Assembly: GCA_900319925.1 (NCBI GenBank)
Contig: ONQE01000038.1
Span: 9,752 to 43,974 of the forward strand
Length of the DNA: 34,223 nt
Source: an uncultured Bacteroidales bacterium
Lineage (GTDB): Bacteria > Bacteroidota > Bacteroidia > Bacteroidales > WCHB1-69
Reading direction: 5' to 3'
Shown: positions 24,164 through 31,900 of the stretch, piece by piece
Layout of the letters: every line of letters starts with the position of its first letter
Numbering within the stretch: position 1 is the stretch's first letter
Position numbers and translations under genes: made by a program
Notes under the pieces: model-generated
What the model saw: only the letters and a program-made list of their open reading frames with translations
What the model was told of the DNA's origin: nothing
Databases searched by the model: none

Positions 24164-25225
24164 CTACCGATTGGAATCCTTAATCACGACGGTTCGGTTG
24201 TTGTGCCGCAGGACCTTTTTCACCACGACGGGTGGAGGGGCTGCGGCGGAATCGGGTAGGTCGTCGGAGGAGGGTTCGGCTTCGGGATTGCTGGAGGGCG
24301 TGGCGGTTCTGGCCGGGGTCGGCGCAACTGTCTCCACGGAGGTTTCCGGGAGTTCCACCTCGGCCGTAGTGTCGGTGGACGGCGGTGCTGCGATGGCGGC
24401 GGTGGGCACGGAAGGTGGGGCAACGGGCGGCACGGGTTGTGGAGGCCGGAGCATGACCGGGAGCAGCACCGCGCCCACCGCGGCGGTGCCGAGGCCTACG
24501 GCCAAGGGCGCGCGGAAGGCGTGGAAGCGGACCCGCAGGGGAAGTTTCGTGGCGGCCGCGCCCTGGATGTCCGACGCGGCGAGGGGGTGTTGCGGAGGCA
24601 ACCCCAGACCGTCAAGGCGACTGCGGCAATAACGGTCGAAAGCGGCATCTATGCCGAAAAGTGGTGCAAAGAACGTCATAAGCGGTGTGTGTTTATGTTG
24701 TGATTTTTGGAACAAGATGATTTGCAACTCTTTGCGAGCTCGCATGAGGTGTGATTTCGAGGTGTTGGGCGATATGCCGAGCGTCTCGGCAATCTGGCGG
24801 TGGTTGAGACCGTCGAAGACATAGAGGTTGAGGACGGTGCGGTGATGGACGGGGAGCTGTGCGACGGCCTCCAAGATTTCCTCGCGAGTGAAGTCGGCCT
24901 GGCGGATGGCCTCCAGCATGGTCTCGGGCGAGAGGTCCTCGTCCACGTCCGGAAGCACAGACAGATACTGTTCCGTCCTCACCTCCGTCATGCGTCCCTT
25001 CTCCCTGAGGTAGTCCACAGCGGTATTGATGGTGATGCGGGTCAGCCAATGGCCGAAGCTCTCGGTCACGCGGAGCGTGTCCGCACGCTCCATGGCACGC
25101 AGGAAGGCGTCGTGCGCCAAATCCTCGGCCACCTCGCGTTCAGACACATACCGATAGCATATCCCGATCATCTCCGCGATATGCCGCTGGTACTTCCTTG
25201 TCCAAAAAGCGTTCGTCGCATTCAT
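24164..25225 (-). CDS. ECF RNA polymerase sigma factor with membrane-spanning C-terminal extension
   Basis: 353 residues from ATG 25225. The longer frame (to 25297) contains its own promoter and is rejected. Sigma-70 region 2 spans residues about 8-77 (VAEDLAHDAFLRAM...FGHWLTRITINTAVDYLRE). Region 4 spans about 112-170 (AVAQLPVHHRTVLNLYVFDGLNHRQIAETLGISPNTSKSHLMRARKEL). After a 70-residue linker comes one hydrophobic segment (residues 240-259, PLAVGLGTAAVGAVLLPVML). A Pro/Ala/Thr/Glu-rich tail of about 75 residues then ends in KKVLRHNNRTVVIKDSNR. The tail would project into the periplasm and tether the sigma factor to the membrane. No separate anti-sigma gene is nearby. A TATTTTTG promoter on the minus strand at 25247-25254 precedes it. 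Confidence 0.85.
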   Translation of the reverse strand: MNATNAFWTRKYQRHIAEMIGICYRYVSEREVAEDLAHDAFLRAMERADTLRVTESFGHWLTRITINTAVDYLREKGRMTEVRTEQYLSVLPDVDEDLSPETMLEAIRQADFTREEILEAVAQLPVHHRTVLNLYVFDGLNHRQIAETLGISPNTSKSHLMRARKELQIILFQKSQHKHTPLMTFFAPLFGIDAAFDRYCRSRLDGLGLPPQHPLAASDIQGAAATKLPLRVRFHAFRAPLAVGLGTAAVGAVLLPVMLRPPQPVPPVAPPSVPTAAIAAPPSTDTTAEVELPETSVETVAPTPARTATPSSNPEAEPSSDDLPDSAAAPPPVVVKKVLRHNNRTVVIKDSNR

Positions 25226-25246
25226 ACAGTTCACTATTTGCGGGTG

Positions 25247-25254
25247 CAAAAATA
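25247..25254 (-). promoter_or_regulatory. -7 element for the ECF sigma gene
   Basis: On the minus strand TATTTTTG followed by CA lies 22 bp before ATG 25225, which fixes the start choice. The gap behind it (25255-25390) is AT-rich, with no ORF or other site recognised. Confidence 0.6.
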
Positions 25255-25390
25255 ATGTTTCTTTCAACACCGACCATACCGCCCCGTCAGGAAACATCGT
25301 CCTTACATACTATAAGACGCAAAAAAGTGATATGGTTGCAACATGAGTGAATTTTTTTTTGAAAAAAAAGATGAGTAGTATTGTAATGTG

Positions 25391-25569
25391 CTGGTGATTA
25401 GTGAATTGTGACTTGTGACTTATGACTTGTGACTTGTGATTTGTGACTTGTGATTTGTGATTTGTGAGGTGTAAACGGTAAACGGTAAACGGTAAAACCA
25501 TAACCCTTAAACCATAACCCTTAAACCATAACCCTTAAACCATAACCCTTAAACCATAACCCTTAAACC
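25391..25569 (+). repeat. Composite heptamer array (TGATTTG, then GTAAACG, then 14-bp CCATAACCCTTAAA)
   Basis: About twelve TGATTTG/TGACTTG units and three GTAAACG units are followed by five near-perfect copies of the 14-mer CCATAACCCTTAAA. The array runs directly into the umuD stop codon (TAA on the minus strand at 25572-25570). Confidence 0.9.
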
Positions 25570-25989
25570 TTAAACCCTCTTAATCACATACGTCACGATA
25601 CCCCATACCTGGAAGTTGTTCTCTTCGGTGACTTCGATGGGTGGGTAGTCGGGGTTGTGGGGCAGGAGGAAGAGGCGGCCGTTTTCGACGTGGATGCGCT
25701 TGAGGGTGAACTCGCCATCGATGAAGCAGACCGCGATCTGGTCGTTGGAGGGCACCAGCGACTTGTCGATGACCACGATGTCACCGTCTTGGATGCCGAC
25801 ACCCACCATGCTGTCGCCGGTGATGCGGGCGTAGAAGGTCGAGGCTTGGTTCTTGACCACATAGCGATTAAGGTCGAGCACCGGCTCGGCGTAGTCCTCC
25901 GCCGGGGAGGGGAATCCGGCGTGAATACCTTCCACCACGGGAATCTTGTCATGGTGGGAATGCGGGGTGAAAATGTCAAGGTTGGCCAT
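25570..25989 (-). CDS. umuD: UmuD-like S24 self-cleaving SOS protein
   Basis: 139 residues, the same length as E. coli UmuD. The key residues fall on the same numbers as in E. coli: cleavage at Ala24-Gly25 (IHAGFPSP, Cys24-Gly25 in E. coli), Ser60 (TGDSM) and Lys97 (TLKRI). There is no N-terminal helix-turn-helix, which excludes LexA. UmuD, once cleaved through RecA, activates the error-prone polymerase UmuC (Pol V). No umuC follows; the next gene downstream on this strand is the sigma factor. TACATTTG on the minus strand (26014-26007) may be its -7 box and overlaps a palindromic repeat. The last codons run into the heptamer array, whose first TAA is the stop. Confidence 0.9.
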   Translation of the reverse strand: MANLDIFTPHSHHDKIPVVEGIHAGFPSPAEDYAEPVLDLNRYVVKNQASTFYARITGDSMVGVGIQDGDIVVIDKSLVPSNDQIAVCFIDGEFTLKRIHVENGRLFLLPHNPDYPPIEVTEENNFQVWGIVTYVIKRV

Positions 25990-26010
25990 ACTCGGTTCGT
26001 TATTTACAAA

Positions 26011-26040
26011 TGTAGAGACGCGCCATAGCGCGTCTCTACA
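26011..26040. repeat. Palindromic repeat, GTAGRGRCG family (13-bp perfect stem)
   Basis: TGTAGAGACGCGC, a CATA loop and the exact reverse complement. It lies 22 bp upstream of umuD, with a second copy immediately behind it. Confidence 0.85.
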
Positions 26041-26057
26041 ATATTTCGGTTTGTACG

Positions 26058-26082
26058 CAGAGACGTGCCAGGCGCGTCTCTG
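26058..26082. repeat. Palindromic repeat, GTAGRGRCG family (second tandem copy)
   Basis: CAGAGACG...CGTCTCTG with GCC/GGC extending the stem through one T-G wobble. It lies 8 bp downstream of the PorE-like gene's stop and may serve as its transcript end. Confidence 0.8.
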
Positions 26083-26089
26083 TATGGGG

Positions 26090-28606
26090 TTAACGATAAA
26101 GAATCACGTTGCGGGATTTGTCAATCGTGAACTCACCCCACTCCTCGCGGATGTACTGGTCGCCGACCACGATGGCGGCGGGCAGGTTCTTCTTGATGGT
26201 GACCTTCACGTTCTCGGAGTAGTCGTCGCCGATACGCAGTTCCTCGAGGTAGAGGACTGCGCCCTCGATGATGCTACCGTCCTCCTGCTTGATGGCGCCG
26301 GCCTTCTCCTCGAAGTCTTCCAAGCTGATGAAGGACTCTTTCAGGAAGCGGGTGGCATCGGCGTAGTTCATGAGAACCTCCTCACTGTTGTCGCCGATCT
26401 GGAACTGCAGGGATTTGCTGTTGGCGTAGCAGGTACCGTTGACCTTTTCGCCATCGATGGTGACGGGCACGGTGCGCTCTTGGACGACGGCGATGCCAGT
26501 GGGCACCTTCGCGATGGTGTCGTTGGTGGGCACGTAGTCGTCACGCAGGATGGTGAACTCAGTACGACGGTTCAGGGCGTGGGCAGCCTCCTGTTCGGGT
26601 TTCGACGGCAAGGAGTTGATGTAGTCCTCGGTCAGATAAGTGCCCTTGGCGAAGAAGTAACGTTTGCCGTTATAGGTGGAGTACATGTCCTTGTCGAGGC
26701 GGCGCGGCACACGCTCACCGTAGCCTTTCGGCACGATACGGTCGGCGGCGATACCTTTCTCCAAGACGAGGAAGTCCACGCAGCTCTGGGCACGTTTCTG
26801 AGACAGCACATCGTTCTTCTCCTCCGTGTCACGCGCGTCGGTGTGGGAACGGAGCTCAACCACGATGGTCGGGTTCTGTACCATAATATTATATAGGTAC
26901 ATCAAGGAGTCTTGATATTGCGGTTTCAGATCCCATTTGGCCAAATCGTAGAGGATTTCGGGCAGCACGATAGGCTCCTTCGGGATGGGTTCCAGGGTGA
27001 AGTCCTGTTTGAGGTCGGTGTTCTCGGTGAGGCCGACAGTGGTCTGCTTGGCGGTGTTGCCACGCTCCCAATAGCCACTCTTTTTGATCTTGATGTCGTA
27101 TGTGGTGGAGCCGAGAATCTTGGCCTTGTCGAAGTGGTAGTAACCCTTCACGTCCGTGGTGGTCTTGAAGGAGGTGCCGTCGGAACCGACGAGTTCAACC
27201 TCGACGCCGTCCATATACTGACCGTTGTTCTTGTCGCGGACATAGCCGGAGAGCGTGAAGACGATCGGGCGGAGGAGGAAGTAGTAGATGTCGTCGCCGC
27301 CGCGGCCGCCCTGACGGTTTGAGGAGAAGTAGCCCTTCGCGAGGTACGGGGATTTCGACTGCGGGTCGATGGCCTCGTTCTCGTCGAAGATAATGCCGAT
27401 TTCGTCGCCGCAGGAGTTGATGGGAACCATCAGGTTTTCCGGGTCACCAAACGCGCCGTTCTTGTAGTGGGAAACGAAAATATCAAGACCACCCAAACCG
27501 GGATGTCCGTCGGAGGAGAAGTAGAACTCCTCTTCGTTGCGCCAAGCCGGAAACACCTCCTGGCCTTCGGTGTTGATTGTGGGTCCGAGGTTGGTGATAT
27601 TGGTGAACTTGGCCGTCTTCTTGGTACGGGTAGCCGTGTAGAGGTCGTAGCCGCCCTGACCGCCCGGCATGTTGGATGCAAACCAAATCGTAAGTTCATC
27701 GTCGGAGATGAACGGATGGACGTAGTTGTAGGAGGAGTCGCCGAGGTCCACGATCTCGGGTTCACCCCAGGCTTTGCCTTTCTTCATCGACTTATAGATG
27801 TAGCAGCCTTGGACTTTCTTCTTGTCTTGCGGGCATTTGGTGAAGTAGAGCACGGTACCCTTGCGGTTGGCGGAGGCTTCGCCCTCGTTGACGCCGCTGT
27901 TGAGCGTGCCGCCCTCGTCCATGGAGGTCACGGGCGACCACTCGCCGGGCCAGTCGGTGTTCTTGCTCTTGGGCTTGGTGGAGACATAGATGTCGGAGAA
28001 AGCCCCCGTGGTCCATTGGTCGGTGCCCTTGCCGGTTGAGCCCTCGCGGTTGGAGGAGAACATGATGGCGTTACGTTTCTCGTTGTTGGCCCACCGCGGT
28101 GCCCAGTCGTCCTCCTTGGTGTTGAACTTCTTGAGGTTCTCGACCTCGTAGCGGGTGGGGTTCTCGTTCCACATCTTGGCCTTGTTGCAGCCGTCGATGC
28201 GGACATCCACGCGCGGGTCGTCGGAGACGCGTTTCTTATAGTTGTTGTAGTACTTGAGAGCCAGGTCGTAGTCGCCGCGCAGGTTGTAGATGCTGCCCAA
28301 GTGGAAGAGTATCATGGGGTTGTCCTTCTGATAGTTCTTCTTTTCGAGGCGGAGGTACTGTTGCTCTGCTTTCTTGAGGTCGCCCATGATGCGGTAGCAC
28401 TCGGCGATCTGGAAGGTGGCGCGCTGAATCTCCACGCGGTTGGATTTCAGCTTCTTGATGCCCTTCTTGTATTCGTTCAGCGCATTCTCGTACTGACAGT
28501 CGCGGAACAAGTTGTCGGCCGGACGCAGAATGGATTGCGCATACGTGCAGCAAATGCTTGACAATAAGAAGCTTGCGATGATTAAACAGACTTTATATTT
28601 CTTCAT
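26090..28606 (-). CDS. PorE-like OmpA-family protein (TPR, beta-propeller, CRD, OmpA) with extra C-terminal retropepsin-like domain
   Basis: 838 residues from ATG 28606 (MKKYKVCL..., signal peptide ending near YAQ). In order: TPR-like helices (about 25-135), a WD40-like PD40 beta-propeller (about 165-430, with repeats such as IWFASNMPGGQGGYDLYTATR and YFSSDGHPGLGGLDIFVS), a carboxypeptidase-regulatory-like Ig domain (about 449-525, SGYVRDKNNGQYMDGVEVELVG), and an OmpA peptidoglycan-binding domain (about 560-690, VELRSHTDARDTEEKNDVLSQKRAQ). This is the layout of the T9SS component PorE of Porphyromonas gingivalis. Residues about 708-838 add a domain resembling a clan AA aspartic protease, with DNS at 739-741 where DTG is expected. 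No canonical lipobox is seen (SSICC), whereas P. gingivalis PorE is a lipoprotein. It is flanked by T9SS cargo genes. Confidence 0.82.
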   Translation of the reverse strand: MKKYKVCLIIASFLLSSICCTYAQSILRPADNLFRDCQYENALNEYKKGIKKLKSNRVEIQRATFQIAECYRIMGDLKKAEQQYLRLEKKNYQKDNPMILFHLGSIYNLRGDYDLALKYYNNYKKRVSDDPRVDVRIDGCNKAKMWNENPTRYEVENLKKFNTKEDDWAPRWANNEKRNAIMFSSNREGSTGKGTDQWTTGAFSDIYVSTKPKSKNTDWPGEWSPVTSMDEGGTLNSGVNEGEASANRKGTVLYFTKCPQDKKKVQGCYIYKSMKKGKAWGEPEIVDLGDSSYNYVHPFISDDELTIWFASNMPGGQGGYDLYTATRTKKTAKFTNITNLGPTINTEGQEVFPAWRNEEEFYFSSDGHPGLGGLDIFVSHYKNGAFGDPENLMVPINSCGDEIGIIFDENEAIDPQSKSPYLAKGYFSSNRQGGRGGDDIYYFLLRPIVFTLSGYVRDKNNGQYMDGVEVELVGSDGTSFKTTTDVKGYYHFDKAKILGSTTYDIKIKKSGYWERGNTAKQTTVGLTENTDLKQDFTLEPIPKEPIVLPEILYDLAKWDLKPQYQDSLMYLYNIMVQNPTIVVELRSHTDARDTEEKNDVLSQKRAQSCVDFLVLEKGIAADRIVPKGYGERVPRRLDKDMYSTYNGKRYFFAKGTYLTEDYINSLPSKPEQEAAHALNRRTEFTILRDDYVPTNDTIAKVPTGIAVVQERTVPVTIDGEKVNGTCYANSKSLQFQIGDNSEEVLMNYADATRFLKESFISLEDFEEKAGAIKQEDGSIIEGAVLYLEELRIGDDYSENVKVTIKKNLPAAIVVGDQYIREEWGEFTIDKSRNVILYR

Positions 28607-28837
28607 TTTACAACAATTTTCCCAATAAAATTTAAGGCGGCTAAAATACAAAAAAAATAAAAACGACCGACGTGAATTTTTTTTCTTTTCGATGTAACGA
28701 AATCGGGGGGACGTGCGACAAAGGCGGATGTGAGGGGGAGACGGTTAAGGGTTAAGGGTTAAGGGTTAAGGGTTAAAGGTTAAAGGTTAAGGGTTAAGGG
28801 TTAATGGATAATTAAGAATGATGTACGTTGTACCCTA
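28607..28837. other. Divergent gap with heptamer array
   Basis: Upstream of the PorE-like gene is an A/T-rich stretch (28608-28690) whose minus-strand TATTTTAG is a weak -7 candidate. 28741-28805 holds about nine units of TTAAGGG/TTAAAGG (CCCTTAA on the minus strand). The hairpin element, copy 3, begins at 28838. No ORF of note was seen. Confidence 0.7.
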
Positions 28838-28930
28838 GATATGTTGAACATCTTCCTTAAGCAGCCCTGGAGGGGCAAGACGCGCGAAGCGCTAATAACC
28901 CCACATAAGGCGAAGCCGCAGTGTGGGGCC
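28838..28930 (+). repeat. Modular GAA-triloop hairpin element, copy 3 (one tail unit)
   Basis: Same order as the other copies: ATGTTGAACAT start, CCTTAAGCAG, GCCCT-GGA-GGGGC (changed but still pairing), GCGC-GAA-GCGC, then CCCCACAT...GTGTGGGG around GGC-GAA-GCC. It ends 31 bp before the start codon at 28962, again in the gene's orientation. Confidence 0.85.
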
Positions 28931-28961
28931 ACGGACGAAAAAAAACAAAAACTTACCGAAT

Positions 28962-31900
28962 ATGAAAAAAATATATCCTTTCATGATCATGCTGCTGCTC
29001 TGCGGATGGGTGCAGGCGCAGATCGACAGTTTGCAGTTGATTCCGGCGACAGTGCCGTTCAGCTGCGATTTCAACAGCCAAAGCGAGAACCAGCGTTGGA
29101 TCCTGACGCGGTCGAGCTGCTTCATGGCTGAACCCTCGAACCGTTTCGTCATCGGCACGGGCACATCCGTGGCGGGCGGCGCTGACAAGTCGCTGTATGT
29201 CAGCGGCGACACGACCGGACTGGAAAGCTACGGCGCCAACAGTGAGTCCTGCCGGCTCTTTGCCGAACGGATTCTCGATTTCGGGAACATCCCGCAGAAC
29301 TGGGTGCTGGAGCTCGACTGGAAGGCGTCGGGCAACCAGAACGGCTCGAATCTCCTTGGCGGGTTGAAGGTCTTCCTGCGCGACACCGCCGACCTGATGC
29401 CGCAGGAAACGCCGGACTATGCGGAGGAGTATCTGGAGTTAGCGGTGAACGACACCGATTGGCGGCACATCCGCATCCCCCTGCAGAATGTCTCGGGGGT
29501 GAAAACGCTGCAGTTCTACACGTGGGGCTATCTCAATGCGAATGCGCGGCTCGTTCCGGCGGCCATCGACAACATCGCCATCACGCCCGCCACGTGCGAC
29601 GCGCCGCAGTTCACGGTCACGACGGTCGGCACCAACGCCGCCTTCAGCTGGCCAGGATCGGAAACGGACACATTCCTGATTATCTACCGGCTAGCTTCTG
29701 AAGGCACACAAAACAGTGTGTATAAGACGGTTACAGGAAGCATGGACACGATTGGGGGACTGCTTCCCAACCGTGAATACATTGCTTGGATGGCGAAGAT
29801 TTGTGGCTCAGACACCTCTGCGATGTACTTAGGCACGCATTTCACGACAGGATGCGGCACCTACGAGGCCCCGTTCGAAGAGCACTTCAGCTCGAGCCAG
29901 CATTGTTGGACACTTGATCCGACATTCAGCGTGTTGTTTGAATACATATATACCACAAATTACGCGTCATACACCAGCAGCCCGGACTATTTCGGCTATT
30001 TTGACACAGCACGCGCTATCTCGCCCGTAATCGACGTCTCAGACTTGGACAACCCCTACCTCAAATTCTCCCGCATTCAGAGCGAGTACGATGGAAAGTG
30101 TAAGGATTTGGACTTGTATTACCGTGAATATGAGGAAGATGAGTGGCATTACATCGGGACCTTTATCACGCCGACGAACTCAAATGAGTGGAAAACAGAC
30201 TCCGTGGCGATTCCCTCGCACTCCCCCACCCTGCAACTCGGATTCTTCTCGATACAGCATGAGAACCAGCAGCTCTCTCGTATTTCTTTGGACGATATTT
30301 ACATTTATAATGGCCCTGACTGTGAGGTGGTTTCGGACGTGGCATTTGCGGGGCAAAGCGGTGACACGGCCTTTATCCACTGGGTGTGCAACAATCCCGC
30401 AGGATGTAATGTGCGTTACAGAACGTCTGCCACAGCGGAGTGGGTCTATACAAACGACCTCGGCGGCTATGCAATCATTGAGCCTCTTGCGCCACTCACG
30501 AACTACGAGGTGGAAGTCTCGTCCTCTTGCGATTCGTTGGTGTGGGTTCCCTGCGCGTTCACCTCGCAGGTGGTCGCCACGCTATTGCCTTATTTCACAA
30601 ACTTTTCCGACACCGCCGACCGAAGTTGGCAGTTAGACAACGGCACCTGCCTCAACCATTGGGTGATGGGTTCGCAGGACGGCTATCCGCAGATGACCAG
30701 CGCCCTGTTCATCACGCACGACGGGACAACGGCGGGGTATGGACAAGACCATTATTACACGGTTGTCAGCGCTTCCAAACGATTCAATGTTAGTGATATA
30801 TCTACGGTGAACATCGAGTTTGACGTGCTTTGCGGCGGTAACAGCAACTTGGATTATCTGAAGATGTTTCTCGCCCCGGCGGATGTGGAGTACGCTGCGT
30901 CAGAGAACAGCACGAGCTTTTCCGCTTATGACTATCAGGTTTACGCAGCCAATTTCCACGAGTTTTTGAGCCAGACGGGCTATCCGGGAGGCGATTACAA
31001 GCTGAATCTCACGCAAGGTAATGTGCTGCATATCAATATGGAAATGCCAAACCCAGCACCAAATGGGGAGGTGCAGTTGGTGTTTGTTTGGCAGAATGAC
31101 CACAGCAATACCAGCAATTATGGCATCCACGTTGATGAACAGCCCGGCCCCGTCATCACCAACGTGCATGTGTGGCAGAACGACTGCGACGTGGTCACCG
31201 ATTTGCAGGTCGTGGACATTGTGGGAAGCCACGCCACCGTGACTTGGACGCCGCCTGCCGTGGCCGATGACTTCGTGGTGGAGTACAAGCTGCAAAGCGA
31301 TGACTGGACTTCGGCCTCGACCTTGACGACAGATACGAACTTTTTGATTCTGAACGGATTATTAGCAGACACCGTTTATAACGTGCGGGTGCGGGTGAAT
31401 TGTGGCAACGTGTTGGGCGTTGGGAATTGGCGCTACTGTTCTTTCAACACGGCCTGTGCTATTGTGGTGACAGACAGCACCCCCTACGTGCAAGATTTCT
31501 CCACAGCACCAGATTGCTGGATTATGGCAGTGAACCCGGATCATTCGTGGAGTTATCTCAACTATAACGGGGCCATGTACCACCAGCACCACTATCAGGC
31601 GGGCTTGAGCGACACCTGTCCCCTCTACTCCCCGATGATGGACATTTCCGCCGTGAGCCATCCTTATCTGAAATTCTCCCATCAGCAGCAGGGAGACATC
31701 AATTTCCACCATTTTGACTATCTGAAAGTGGATTACCGGACCAGTTCGTTGAGTCCGTGGCAAACGCTTGTCTTGTATGATATGGAGATTTCCGCGTTGA
31801 AAACCGACTCCATTCCCTTGCCTGACTCGCTCAATTACATCCAGTTCGCCTTTCTATCCGTCCAAAACGACGGCGGAGGTGCCATCTATCTTGATGATGT

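Noticed and set aside
25570-25989. LexA repressor
   Set aside because: The protein has no DNA-binding N-terminal domain and its length and residue numbering match UmuD.
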